From Tranquillimonas sp964472855 (GTDB lineage Bacteria; Pseudomonadota; Alphaproteobacteria; Rhodobacterales; Rhodobacteraceae), in NCBI GenBank assembly GCA_964472855.1, contig CAYYMJ010000008.1:1-64000 (forward strand): a stretch of DNA of 64,000 bases, given 5' to 3'. The translations under genes and the position numbers were made by a program. Of the stretch, positions 8,539-17,309 are shown piece after piece. The notes under the pieces were generated by a model. That model worked only from the letters and a program-made list of their open reading frames with translations. It was not told the DNA's origin and made no database searches. Position 1 is the stretch's first letter; each line of letters begins with the position of its first letter.

Positions 8539-9447
8539 ATGGACTTTTCCGGCATCTGGCCCGTCGCCCCGACCCCGTTTCACCCCAATGGCCAGACCGA
8601 CGAAGACGGCATGCGCCGGGTTCTGGACTGCATGATCGACCAGGGCGCCGACGGCATCTGCGTTCTGGCCAACTATTCCGAACAGTTCCTGCTGGGCGAC
8701 CCCGAATGGAAGGCGCTGATGCAGCTATCGCTGGCGCATGTGGCCGGGCGGGTGCCGGTGATCGTGACGGTCAATCACTATTCCACCGCCGTGGCCGTGA
8801 AAAAGGCCGTCAGCGCGCGCGAGGCCGGGGCGTCGGCGTTCATGATGATGCCGCCCTTTTATGGCGTGGGCATGCAGCCCGGCCCGCAGCAGGTTTTCGA
8901 ACGCTTCAAGGTCATGGGCGACCTTGGCCTGCCGCTGATGGTGCAGGACGCGCCGGTGTCGGGCGTCGATCTGCCGGTGCCGCTGTTGGCGAAGATGGCG
9001 CGCGAGATCGAGATGTTGCAGGCCTTCAAGATCGAATGCCCGCGTGCCGCCGACAAGATCCGCGCGCTGGTGGCCGCGGGCGTCGCGGACCACGCCACGC
9101 CGCTGGACGGGGAAGAAGGCATCACGCTGATGGCCGATCTCGAGGCCGGGGCGCGGGGCGCGATGACGTCGGCCCTGCTGCCCGACCTGATCGGACCGGT
9201 GATTGCCGCCTTTGCCCGTGGCGACCGCGCCGCGGCCCGGGCCGGCCATGCGCGCGTGCTGCCGGCCATCAACCACGAAAACCGCCAGTGCGGGTTTCTG
9301 GCCACCAAGGCGGCGATGGTCGCCGGCGGGGTCATCGCGTCGGACTTCAGCCGCCACCCGGTGCAGCCGCTGGCGCCCGAGACCCGCGCGCAATTGCTGG
9401 ACCTGCTGGCCCCGCTTGACCCGCTGGTGCTGCGCTGGGGCAAATGA
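8539..9447 (+). CDS. DapA-family lyase, L-2-keto-3-deoxyarabonate dehydratase type
   Basis: A 302-residue class I aldolase-fold protein. It closely resembles Azospirillum L-2-keto-3-deoxyarabonate dehydratase: CVLANYSEQF, MVQDAPVSG, INHENRQCGFLATKA and the terminal LDPLVLRWGK all match that enzyme. The Schiff-base lysine is in LQAFKIE. The DapA tyrosine segment (YNxP) is replaced by QDAP, as in that dehydratase. The product would be 2-oxoglutarate semialdehyde. GAAGG lies 8 bp before the chosen ATG; an ATG 6 bp upstream is too close to it. A semialdehyde dehydrogenase is not visible in the window. Confidence 0.82.
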   Translation: MDFSGIWPVAPTPFHPNGQTDEDGMRRVLDCMIDQGADGICVLANYSEQFLLGDPEWKALMQLSLAHVAGRVPVIVTVNHYSTAVAVKKAVSAREAGASAFMMMPPFYGVGMQPGPQQVFERFKVMGDLGLPLMVQDAPVSGVDLPVPLLAKMAREIEMLQAFKIECPRAADKIRALVAAGVADHATPLDGEEGITLMADLEAGARGAMTSALLPDLIGPVIAAFARGDRAAARAGHARVLPAINHENRQCGFLATKAAMVAGGVIASDFSRHPVQPLAPETRAQLLDLLAPLDPLVLRWGK

Positions 9448-9464
9448 CACAAGGGAGAACACCC

Positions 9465-10424
9465 ATGCATATCGTGATTATCGGCGCCGGCGGCATGATC
9501 GGCGGCAAACTGGCGCGGGCGCTGGCGGCGCGCGGCCATCTGCGCGGGCGCGACATCGGTCGCATGACGCTGGCCGACATGGTGGCGCCGGCACCGGTTG
9601 CCGGGGTCGAGACGGCGCAGGTGACCGGCGATATCGCCGACCCGGCGGTGGTGGAACGGATGATCCCGCCCGATACGGATGTGATCTTTCACCTTGCCGC
9701 CGTGGTGTCGGGCGAGGCCGAGGCCGACCTTGACGTCGGGCTGGCCGGCAACCTGTTGGGCACCATCAACGTGGTGCAGCGCGCCCGGGCGCTGGGCAGC
9801 TGCCCGGTGCTGGTGCATTCATCGTCGATGGCGGTTTACGGCGGCGACACGCCCGACCCGATCACCGACCATGCGTCGCTGAACCCGCAGACATCATATG
9901 GCGCGCAAAAGGCCATGGGCGAATTCCTGATCACCGACTTTTCGCGCCGGGGGCTGATCGACGGGCGCGCCTTCCGGCTGCCGACGATCTCGGTCAGGCC
10001 GGGCAAGGCCAACAAGGCGGCATCGTCCTTCATGTCGTCGATCATCCGCGAGCCTCTGAACGGGCAAGAGGCGGTGTGCCCGGTCGACGCCGATTTCCGC
10101 CACTATTACCTGTCACCGCGACAGGTGGTGGCAAATCTGCTGCGCGGCGCCGAGGTCGGGGCCGACGCCTTCGGCGCCAACCGCGCGGTGCAGATGCCCG
10201 GGCGCATCCTGTCGGTGGGCGAGCTGGTCGCGGCGATGACGGCGGTTGCCGGCCCCGAGCCGGCGCGCCTGATCCGCTGGGAACGCCAGCCCGAGGTCAA
10301 CCGTATCGTCGAGGGCTGGCGCTGGGACCTGCGCCCAGAAAAGGGCTATGGCATGGGCCTGCGCGACGACGCCAGCTTTGAAGACAATGTGCGGTTCTAC
10401 CTTGAGGACGACCTGCCGCGTTGA
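9465..10424 (+). CDS. NAD-dependent epimerase/dehydratase-family protein, D-erythronate dehydrogenase-like
   Basis: The 319-residue extended SDR has the cofactor motif IGAGGMIGGKLA, VIFHLAAVVSGEAE, a serine region VHSSSMAVYGG and the catalytic SYGAQKAMGE. The length and the FRLPTISVRPGKANKAASSF segment resemble DenD (D-erythronate dehydrogenase) and related sugar-acid enzymes rather than UDP-sugar epimerases. Start chosen at MHIVIIGAGG with AAGGGAG 7 bp upstream. It is 17 bp after the keto-acid dehydratase, so cotranscription is likely. Its precise substrate is inferred only. Confidence 0.75.
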   Translation: MHIVIIGAGGMIGGKLARALAARGHLRGRDIGRMTLADMVAPAPVAGVETAQVTGDIADPAVVERMIPPDTDVIFHLAAVVSGEAEADLDVGLAGNLLGTINVVQRARALGSCPVLVHSSSMAVYGGDTPDPITDHASLNPQTSYGAQKAMGEFLITDFSRRGLIDGRAFRLPTISVRPGKANKAASSFMSSIIREPLNGQEAVCPVDADFRHYYLSPRQVVANLLRGAEVGADAFGANRAVQMPGRILSVGELVAAMTAVAGPEPARLIRWERQPEVNRIVEGWRWDLRPEKGYGMGLRDDASFEDNVRFYLEDDLPR

Positions 10425-10459
10425 GCCGACCTGCCAATTGGCTGGCGCCGCCAGGGGAT

Positions 10460-10481
10460 GGCATTTGCGAGGGCAAATGCC
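10460..10481. terminator. Bidirectional hairpin between convergent genes
   Basis: GGCATTTGC and GCAAATGCC form a perfect 9-bp stem with a 4-base loop between the DenD-like gene (plus) and the SDR (minus). There is no long T-run. Confidence 0.55.
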
Positions 10482-10509
10482 GCCCCGGCGCTGGCGCGCC
10501 GCGGCAGTT

Positions 10510-10531
10510 GGATATTTTCAGACAGAAGTAG
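10510..10531 (+). repeat. Copy of the GGATATTTTC..GACAGAAGTAG intergenic element end
   Basis: The motif GGATATTTTCAGACAGAAG matches nearly identically at 39842-39863 and, with small changes, at both ends of the 23692-23870 element. It sits just 3' of a gene pair, in the gap between convergent genes. Confidence 0.7.
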
Positions 10532-10538
10532 AGCCGGC

Positions 10539-11261
10539 TCAGACCATGGCCCAGCCGCCATCGACCAGATGCGCCTGGCCGGTGGTATAGGCGCTTTCAT
10601 CCGAGGCGAGATAGACCGCCATTGCGGCAATTTCCCGGGCCGTGCCCAGCCGGCCCATGGGCTGGCGGTGGCGGAAGATGTCGAGCGCCTTGTCATAGTC
10701 GCCGGTGGCCCGCAGGCGGTCGTGCAGGCTGGGGCTGTCGATGGTGCCGGGACAGATGCAATTCACCCGCACGCCGCGCGTGACATATTCCGCCGCCACC
10801 GATTTGGTCATGCCGATCACCGCCGCCTTGGTCGCGCCATAGATGAACCGGTTCGGTGCACCGTTGATCGACGAGACCACCGACGAGATATTGATGATCG
10901 ACCCGCCGCCCGCGTCCAGCATCCCTGGCAGGGCTGCCTGCATGGCGTGAAAATGACTGGTGACATTCAGCGCAAGGCCAAAGTCCCATTCCTGATCGGT
11001 CGCCTCGAGGATCGAGCCGGCGTGCACGAAACCTGCGCAATTGACCAGCACGTCGGGGGCGGCATCGGTGATGGCGCCCTGCAGCGCCGCCTTGTCGGTC
11101 GCGTCGACGGCGGCGCTGTCGCCGGCAAAGCCGGCCAGTAGGCCGGGGTCGAGATCGGTGGCCATGACCGAGGCGCCCTGGGCCAGAAACGCTTGGGCGA
11201 TGGCCCGGCCGATGCCTTGGCCTGCTGCTGTGACGAAGGCGCGTTTTCCTGCAAGCCGCAT
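10539..11261 (-). CDS. SDR-family sugar/keto-acid dehydrogenase (DHRS6 / 2-keto-3-deoxy-L-fuconate dehydrogenase-like)
   Basis: A 240-residue classical SDR with TAAGQGIGRAIA at residues 11-22, an acidic residue after beta-2 (MATDLDP) indicating NAD, NCAG, the catalytic YGATKAA, and the C-terminal GQAHLVDGGW. The AAGQGIGRA form of the glycine motif is typical of the DHRS6 / keto-deoxy-fuconate dehydrogenase group, which fits the sugar-acid setting. GGAAGGAT lies upstream of the chosen ATG; longer starts lack an RBS. It converges on the plus-strand sugar-acid genes. Confidence 0.82.
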   Translation of the reverse strand: MRLAGKRAFVTAAGQGIGRAIAQAFLAQGASVMATDLDPGLLAGFAGDSAAVDATDKAALQGAITDAAPDVLVNCAGFVHAGSILEATDQEWDFGLALNVTSHFHAMQAALPGMLDAGGGSIINISSVVSSINGAPNRFIYGATKAAVIGMTKSVAAEYVTRGVRVNCICPGTIDSPSLHDRLRATGDYDKALDIFRHRQPMGRLGTAREIAAMAVYLASDESAYTTGQAHLVDGGWAMV

Positions 11262-11453
11262 TGGCCATCCTTCCCTTGGGTTCGGTCCGGGCCGTGGCCC
11301 CGCCTGCATGGGTAGACCGCGCGGCGGGGGTTGGCAAATGTCGGGCCGGGGCTTTTGGCCCGGCCGGGTGGTGCGCGGCCAGCCCCGGCGGCTGCGAGGA
11401 ACTGTTCTCGCAGCGGTCGTTGCGGGGCGGGGGCGGGTGAGGCCGAGAGAGGC

Positions 11454-11672
11454 TCAGTCGGTGCCGGCATAGCCAAAGACATCTTCCAGCGGCAGGCCGA
11501 AGACACGGGCGATGCGGAAGGCCAGTTCGAGCGAGGGCGAATATTTTGCCTTTTCGATGGCCATGATCGTCTGGCGGGTCACGCCGACCTGTTCGGCCAG
11601 CGCGGCCTGGGTCATTTCGTCGGCGTCAAAGCGCAGACGGCGAATGTTGTTGGTGACAAGGCTTTTTGCCAT
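11454..11672 (-). CDS. XRE-family helix-turn-helix regulator (72 residues)
   Basis: The whole protein is one Cro/CI-type DNA-binding domain: the helix-turn-helix is in TQAALAEQVGVTRQTIMAIE (residues 20-39), followed by SPSLELAFRIARVFG. It resembles the small YozG/YgzD-like regulators that are paired with a membrane protein. It starts 3 bp after the upstream membrane protein's stop, so the two form a two-gene operon, probably autoregulated. There is no sensor domain. Confidence 0.85.
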   Translation of the reverse strand: MAKSLVTNNIRRLRFDADEMTQAALAEQVGVTRQTIMAIEKAKYSPSLELAFRIARVFGLPLEDVFGYAGTD

Positions 11673-11675
11673 GGC

Positions 11676-12125
11676 TCAGGCACCCATCCGGTACATCGCA
11701 AGCCGGATCACGGCTTCGAACGACGTCGAGATGCCGAAGCCGAACACGATCATGTGGAAAAAGGTCAGCGGGGCGGCGCCGCGGGCCAGCGCGATGACCG
11801 CGATGATGAAGATGCCGCCAAAGATATACTGGCCGGCGCGAATGCCCCTGAGTTCGATCATCCGGTCGCGTTCGTCGACGGTAAATCTGGGATTGGGATC
11901 GCCGGTGACGATCGCGGCAAGGATGTTGGCGAGGATGGTCACCAGGATGGTGGCGACGATGCCGGCGCCGATCAGCCACAGCACCGCCACGGCGGCGACG
12001 GCAAAGGCATCGGGTCCGTCGAAGCGCCCGGCCTGGTACATCTGCGACAGGCGCATCGCGTAGACGGTGAACAGCGCGATCGACGTGATCAGCGCGGCGG
12101 CGGCATTTCTTTCTTCGTAGCTCAT
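11676..12125 (-). CDS. Small integral membrane protein paired with the XRE regulator
   Basis: A 149-residue protein with about four hydrophobic segments (ITSIALFTVYAM; VLWLIGAGIVATILVTILAN; AGQYIFGGIFIIAVIALA; FHMIVFGFGISTSFE) and a soluble loop DPNPRFTVDERDRMIELRG. No function is recognised; similar proteins are often encoded with a tiny XRE regulator. The ATG at 12125 has AAGGAA nine bases upstream; a TTG 6 bp further up is possible. The leader carries TTGATATTGTCAA (about 12149-12161), a short dyad that could be the regulator's operator. Confidence 0.7.
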   Translation of the reverse strand: MSYEERNAAAALITSIALFTVYAMRLSQMYQAGRFDGPDAFAVAAVAVLWLIGAGIVATILVTILANILAAIVTGDPNPRFTVDERDRMIELRGIRAGQYIFGGIFIIAVIALARGAAPLTFFHMIVFGFGISTSFEAVIRLAMYRMGA

Positions 12126-12286
12126 GGCCAATATTCCTTACTCAATGTTTGATATTGTCAACGTTGTGTAAGGTTGGGTGTTCATCTTGTAAAGTATTTT
12201 TTGCTTTATGTCGCGCAAACATGACAAACCTGAGACCCAGACGAGGCGCAAGCCTTTGAATTTTCGGGCAAAACCCGGGCGCCCGG

Positions 12287-13051
12287 TCAGGCTGGTGCCA
12301 CGACCACGCGGGTGCTCCAGCCCGCGCACAGGCGCGCCAGGGCCGGGGGTGGCGGGGCGTCGGTGTAAATTGCGTCAACCTCGGACAGCGACGCGATTCG
12401 GGCCGGGGCGGCGCGGTCGAGCTTGGTGGCGTCGGCAACCACGAACCGCTGGCGGGCCTGGCGCAGGACGCATTGGCTGACGCCGATCTCGTCAAGGTCA
12501 TAGTCCAGAAGGTCTCCGTCGGCGTCCAGCGCCGAACAGCCGATCACCGCGATGTCGAACTTGAACTCGCCCACGGTTTTCATGGCCAGCGGGCCGACAA
12601 GGCCGCCGTCGGACGGGCGCAGCGACCCGCCGGTAACGATCACCGCGCAGCCGTCGTTGCCGCGCAGTATGTTGGCCACGTTCAGATTGTTGGTGACCAC
12701 CAGCATGTCGCGGTGATCCAGCAGGGCGGCGGCCACGGCCTCGGTGCTGGTGCCGATGTTGAGAAACACCGTCGCGCCGCCGCAGATATCGCCGGCCACG
12801 GCGGCGGCAATCGCGCCCTTGGCGCCCCGGTTCAGGGCCTGTCGCGCGCTGTAGGCAATGTTGGCGGTGGCGGCGGGGACAACGGCGCCCCCGTGCACCC
12901 GCCCAAGCTGGCCGCTGTCGCAAAGCGCGGCCAGATCGCGGCGCACGGTCTGGGCGGTCACCCCGAAGCGGGCCGCCAGATCATCGACGGTGACGCGGCC
13001 GTCGCGACGGGCCAGCGCCAGAATCTCGGGTTTGCGAAAGGCGGATGACAT
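12287..13051 (-). CDS. glpR: DeoR-family glycerol-3-phosphate regulon repressor
   Basis: The 254-residue protein has an N-terminal DeoR helix-turn-helix (VTVDDLAARFGVTAQTVRRD, residues 20-39, then LGRVHGGAV). A C-terminal sugar-phosphate-binding DeoR sensor domain follows (LNIGTSTEAVA; VTNNLNVANIL; ADATKLDR). In the family it represses glpD/glpK and is released by glycerol-3-phosphate. It is divergent from glpD with a 126-bp shared intergenic region holding TTCGAA repeats. The start at MSSAFRKPEIL matches GlpR N-termini. A far longer frame in this orientation is antisense through glpD. Confidence 0.9.
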   Translation of the reverse strand: MSSAFRKPEILALARRDGRVTVDDLAARFGVTAQTVRRDLAALCDSGQLGRVHGGAVVPAATANIAYSARQALNRGAKGAIAAAVAGDICGGATVFLNIGTSTEAVAAALLDHRDMLVVTNNLNVANILRGNDGCAVIVTGGSLRPSDGGLVGPLAMKTVGEFKFDIAVIGCSALDADGDLLDYDLDEIGVSQCVLRQARQRFVVADATKLDRAAPARIASLSEVDAIYTDAPPPPALARLCAGWSTRVVVAPA

Positions 13052-13097
13052 GCGCCATTTTGTTTCATACCGCCGCCGGCAAGGCAAGTTTGGCGCC

Positions 13098-13129
13098 AAT
13101 TCGAACATATTCGAAAATATTTGTTGACA
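13098..13129. promoter_or_regulatory. Putative GlpR operator and -35 in the glpR/glpD intergenic region
   Basis: TTCGAA occurs twice, at 13100-13105 and 13110-13115, separated by CATA. This resembles the TTCG-rich operators of DeoR/GlpR regulators. A TTGACA (-35-like) follows at 13124-13129, so a bound repressor would sit against the glpD promoter. The -10 is not clear. Confidence 0.6.
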
Positions 13130-13177
13130 ATCCGCACATGGTTGGGCGCATGCATGATGACCGTGAAAGGCGAGGCC

Positions 13178-14797
13178 ATGACCGTTTCGGAAACCGAATT
13201 CGACCTTTTCATCATCGGCGGAGGCATCAACGGCTGCGGCATCGCCCGCGACGCTGCCGGTCGCGGATTGTCGGTCTGCCTGGCCGAGATGAACGACCTG
13301 GCCTCGGCCACGTCCTCGGCCTCGACCAAGCTGTTTCATGGTGGGTTGCGCTATCTGGAGTATTTCGAGTTCCGGCTGGTCCGCGAGGCGCTGCGCGAAC
13401 GCGAGACCCTGTTGCGCGCCATGCCGCATATCAGCTGGCCCATGCGCTTTGTGCTGCCGCTCAGCCCGGACATGCGCTTTGACAGTGACACACCGACCTC
13501 GCGGCTGGTGGGGCTGTTCATGCCATGGCTGAAGGGGCGGCGGCCCAACTGGCTGATCCGGCTGGGCCTGCTGATGTACGACAATCTGGGGGGGCGGAAA
13601 ATCCTGCCGGGAACGGCGGCGCTGGATCTGCGCACCGACCCGGCCGGCGCGCCGCTGCGGCGCGGCTTTGCCCGCGCTTACGAATACTCCGACTGCTGGG
13701 TGCAGGATTCGCGGCTGGTCGCGCTGAACGCGCGCGACGCGCACGAACTGGGGGCGACGGTCCTGACCCGGTCGCGGGTGGTGGTGGCGGCGCGCGGTGC
13801 GACGCACTGGACGGTCAGCGTCGTCGATGGCGACACCGGCCAGCGGCGCGACATCCGGGCCCGGGCGCTGGTCAACGCGGCCGGGCCGTGGGTGGGCGAG
13901 GTCCTGCAGGAAACACTGGCGCTGGGCAGCCGCGAAAAGGTGCGCCTTGTCCGGGGCAGTCATATCGTCACCCGCAAGCTTTACGACCACGACCGCTGCT
14001 ATTTCTTCCAGGGGCCGGACGGGCGCATCATATTCGCCATTCCCTACGAGGATGATTTCACCCTGATCGGCACCACCGACAGCGAACATGGCGACCCCGA
14101 CACCAAGCCGCGCTGCACCGAAGACGAACAGCGCTATCTTCTGGAGTTTGCCGCGCGCTATTTCCGCGACCCGCCGACCAGCGCCGATATCGTCTGGACC
14201 TATTCGGGGGTGCGGCCACTTTATGACGACGGGGCGAAATCGGCGGCGGCGGCAACGCGCGATTATGTCCTGACGCTCGACAGCGGCGCGGCGCCGGTTC
14301 TGCATGTCTTCGGCGGCAAGATCACCACCTATCGCCGGCTGGCCGAGGCGGCGCTGCACAAACTGGCTCCGCTGTTGCAGCCGCCCCGCCCCGAGCCCTG
14401 GACCGCCGGCGTGCCTCTGCCCGGCGGCGATTTCCCGGTCAGTGGGGTGGCGGCTCTGCGGGCCGCGCTTTTGGCCGATTTCCCGTTTCTCGACCCGGCC
14501 CTCGCCCGGCGGCTGGTGCGCGGCTATGGCACCGACGCGCGCGAGATACTGGGCGCGGCGCAAGGCATGGACGATCTGGGGCCGCATTTCGGGGCCGGGC
14601 TGACGGCGGCCGAGGTTACATGGCTGATGCGCCACGAATTTGCACGCGACAGCGACGATGTGCTGTGGCGCCGCACCAAGCTGGGCCTGCGCCTTGCTCC
14701 GCAAGAGGTGCAGGCGCTTGCACGGTGGATGGCGGCGCAACACTCTGGCGCCGAACCGGCGCGCCCGATTCCCCCCGACGAGAGAGGGCAACCATGA
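13178..14797 (+). CDS. glpD: Aerobic glycerol-3-phosphate dehydrogenase
   Basis: The 539-residue membrane-associated flavoprotein oxidises glycerol-3-phosphate to dihydroxyacetone phosphate and reduces ubiquinone. The FAD motif FIIGGGINGCGIARDAAGRG lies at residues 12-31, followed by the GlpD signature TKLFHGGLRYLEYFEFRLV. Further signatures are GRIIFAIPYEDDFTLIGTTD and VFGGKITTYRRLAE. The start at MTVSETEF has AAGG / GAGG upstream. Its stop overlaps the glpK start by ATGA. Regulation by the divergent glpR is expected. Confidence 0.95.
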   Translation: MTVSETEFDLFIIGGGINGCGIARDAAGRGLSVCLAEMNDLASATSSASTKLFHGGLRYLEYFEFRLVREALRERETLLRAMPHISWPMRFVLPLSPDMRFDSDTPTSRLVGLFMPWLKGRRPNWLIRLGLLMYDNLGGRKILPGTAALDLRTDPAGAPLRRGFARAYEYSDCWVQDSRLVALNARDAHELGATVLTRSRVVVAARGATHWTVSVVDGDTGQRRDIRARALVNAAGPWVGEVLQETLALGSREKVRLVRGSHIVTRKLYDHDRCYFFQGPDGRIIFAIPYEDDFTLIGTTDSEHGDPDTKPRCTEDEQRYLLEFAARYFRDPPTSADIVWTYSGVRPLYDDGAKSAAAATRDYVLTLDSGAAPVLHVFGGKITTYRRLAEAALHKLAPLLQPPRPEPWTAGVPLPGGDFPVSGVAALRAALLADFPFLDPALARRLVRGYGTDAREILGAAQGMDDLGPHFGAGLTAAEVTWLMRHEFARDSDDVLWRRTKLGLRLAPQEVQALARWMAAQHSGAEPARPIPPDERGQP

Positions 14798-16281
14798 CAA
14801 TTCTGGCCATCGACCAGGGCACGACATCCAGCCGCGCCATTGTGTTTTCCGACGATCTTGCTCCGCTGGCCAGCGCCCAGCGCGAGTTTACCCAGCATTT
14901 CCCCGCCAGCGGCTGGGTCGAGCATGATCCCGAAGAGATCTGGGACAGCGTGGTCGCCACCTGCCGCGAGGTTCTGGACCAGGCCCCCGGCCCGGTGGCC
15001 GCGATCGGCATCACCAACCAGCGCGAAACCGTCGTGGTCTGGGACCGGGCAACCGGCAAGCCCGTGGCCAACGCCATCGTCTGGCAAGACCGGCGCACCG
15101 CCGACATCTGCGCCACCTTGCGCGCCGCCGGACACGAGGCGCTGGTCACGGCCCAGACCGGCCTGCTGCTTGACCCCTATTTTTCGGCCACCAAGCTCAA
15201 ATGGCTTCTGGATCGCGACCCCGACCTGCGGGTGCGGGCCGGGCGCGGCGACATTCTGTTCGGCACCATCGACAGCTTCCTGATCTGGCGGCTGACCGGC
15301 GGCGCGGCGCATGTGACCGACGCCACCAACGCCGCGCGCACCATGCTTTACGACATCCGGCGCGGCTGCTGGAGCGTCGAGATCTGCGCGCTGCTGGATA
15401 TTCCGATGGCGATGTTGCCCGAGGTGCGCGACTGCGCCGGCCATTTCGGCACCGCCGATGCGGCGGTCCTTGGGGCGGCGCTGCCGATCATGGGGTCGGC
15501 CGGCGACCAGCAGGCGGCCACCGTTGGACAGGCCTGTTTCCGGCCCGGCATGCTGAAATCCACTTACGGCACCGGGTGTTTTGCGCTGCTCAACACCGGG
15601 CCCGAACCCGTCACCTCGCAAAACCGGCTGCTGACCACCATCGCCTATCAGTTGAACGGCCAGCCCACCTATGCGCTGGAGGGGTCGATCTTCATCGCCG
15701 GGGCCGTGGTGCAATGGCTGCGCGACGGGCTGAAGATCATCGGCGCCGCGCCCGAAACCCAGCCGCTGGCCGAGGCCGCCGACCCCATGCAGGAACTTTA
15801 CCTCGTGCCCGCCTTCGTGGGCTTGGGCGCGCCGTATTGGAACGCCGAATGCCGTGGCGCCCTGTTCGGGCTGGCGCGCAATTCCGGCCCGGCCGAGCTG
15901 GCGCGTGCGGCGCTGGAAAGCGTTGGGTTCCAGACCCGCGATCTGCTTGAGGCCATGCGCGCCGACTGGTCGGCGGACGGTGAGGCGGCGGTGCTGCGCG
16001 TCGACGGCGGGATGAGCGCCAGCGACTGGACCATGCAGTTTCTCGCCGACATCCTTGGCGCGCCGGTCGACCGGCCCAGGGTGCTGGAGACCACGGCGCT
16101 GGGCGCGGCGTGGCTGGCGGGCTCGGCCGCAGGCATCTACCCGGACATGGACGAATTCGCCGCCGGCTGGGCCCGCGACCGCCGCTTTACCCCGGCTATG
16201 GCCGCCGATACGCGCGATGCGCGTTACACGCGCTGGCGTCAGGCGGTGGCGGCGACGCTGGCCGCACCGCAGGCGGGTTGA
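14794..16281 (+). CDS. glpK: Glycerol kinase
   Basis: A 495-residue FGGY kinase that phosphorylates glycerol to glycerol-3-phosphate, feeding glpD. Signatures are the N-terminal AIDQGTTSSRAIVF, ITNQRETVVVWDR, the catalytic-domain AIVWQDRRT, and the C-terminal FGGY signature near LRVDGGMSASDWTMQFLAD. Length is normal. It is translationally coupled to glpD by an ATGA overlap and ends 2 bp before a scaffold gap, so any downstream glp genes (for example a transporter) are hidden. Confidence 0.95.
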   Translation: MTILAIDQGTTSSRAIVFSDDLAPLASAQREFTQHFPASGWVEHDPEEIWDSVVATCREVLDQAPGPVAAIGITNQRETVVVWDRATGKPVANAIVWQDRRTADICATLRAAGHEALVTAQTGLLLDPYFSATKLKWLLDRDPDLRVRAGRGDILFGTIDSFLIWRLTGGAAHVTDATNAARTMLYDIRRGCWSVEICALLDIPMAMLPEVRDCAGHFGTADAAVLGAALPIMGSAGDQQAATVGQACFRPGMLKSTYGTGCFALLNTGPEPVTSQNRLLTTIAYQLNGQPTYALEGSIFIAGAVVQWLRDGLKIIGAAPETQPLAEAADPMQELYLVPAFVGLGAPYWNAECRGALFGLARNSGPAELARAALESVGFQTRDLLEAMRADWSADGEAAVLRVDGGMSASDWTMQFLADILGAPVDRPRVLETTALGAAWLAGSAAGIYPDMDEFAAGWARDRRFTPAMAADTRDARYTRWRQAVAATLAAPQAG

Positions 16282-16283
16282 GC

Positions 16284-16383
16284 NNNNNNNNNNNNNNNNN
16301 NNNNNNNNNNNNNNNNNNNNNNNNNNNNNNNNNNNNNNNNNNNNNNNNNNNNNNNNNNNNNNNNNNNNNNNNNNNNNNNNNNN
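16284..16383. other. Assembly gap (100 N)
   Basis: Exactly 100 N separate glpK from the truncated ArgE-like gene. The size is a placeholder. The ArgE-like gene lacks its C-terminus, so real sequence is missing here. Confidence 0.95.
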
Positions 16384-17309
16384 GTCGCGGCCAGCCGCTG
16401 CACCAGCGCGGTGGCGTCCGAGCCGGGGTCGGTTTCAAGGCCGGGATAGGCCACGGTCTGCTCCAGCGTGATGCCGTCGCCGGCAGCCTCGTCAAACAGG
16501 CGCTCGATCCGGGCCCGGTCGTCGCCCGGAAGATGGCGCAGCTCGAACCGCAACTCTGCGTGGTCGGGCACGATATTCAGCGCCGTGCCGCCGGACAGCG
16601 TGCCGACATGCACGGTGGAATACGGCACCGAATAGGCATTGTCCCGCGCGCCGCTGGTGGCCAGCATCTTCTGGATTGCGCGCAGTTCCTGCACGAAATC
16701 GGCAGCCAGGTAGAGCGCGTTGACATAGCGCGGCGCCAGCGCCGAATGCCCGGCCTCGCCCCGCGCGGTAGCGATATACCCCAGCTTGCCCTTGTGCCCG
16801 GTCACGACCGACATCTCCGTCGGCTCGCCCACGATGGCCACCCGTGCCGTGCCAAAGCCGGGCGGCATGGCCGCGATCATGTGGCCCATGCCGACGCAGC
16901 CGATTTCCTCGTCATACGATATCGAGAACATCAGCGGCTGTTGCAGCCGCGCGGCATCGGTCCGTTCGGCCAGCGCCAGCATCGCGGCCAGAAAGCCCTT
17001 CATGTCGGTGGTTCCGCGCCCGAACAGCCGGTCGCCTTCCTGGGTCAGGCGAAACGGCGGCCGGGTCCAGGCCTGGCCCTCGGCCGGCACCACGTCACTA
17101 TGAGCCGACAAGACGATGCCGGCGCCGGTTTCCGGCCCGGCGCAGGCGAACAGCCCGGCCTTGGTGCCCGTGGGGTCGACGACACGGGCAACCCGAAAGC
17201 CCCGCCCCCGCAGCAGGTCGGTAACAAAGGCGATCAGGTCCAGGTTCGACGCCGCGCTGACGGTGTCAAAGCCGATCAGCCGGTCAAGGTTGGCAAGGGT
17301 CCGCGTCAT
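16384..17309 (-). CDS. argE: Acetylornithine deacetylase family (ArgE/M20), C-terminus lost in gap
   Basis: Visible are 308 residues of an M20 metallohydrolase. Zinc ligands are suggested by VLSAHSDVVP, GRGTTDMKGF and the catalytic DEEIGC, with GEPTEM next. The dimerisation domain (KGKLGYIATARGEAGHSALA) and GGTALNIVPDHAELRFE follow. ArgE removes the acetyl group from N-acetylornithine. The pairing with a PLP decarboxylase by an ATGA overlap leaves room for another acyl-amino-acid substrate. The final part, including the last metal ligand, lies in or beyond the gap. Confidence 0.8.

Noticed and set aside
12287..14827. 846-codon open frame on the minus strand covering glpR and antisense to glpD and the start of glpK
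   Set aside because: Only its last 254 codons (GlpR) make sense; the rest is antisense to glpD, a long open frame caused by GC-rich codon bias.
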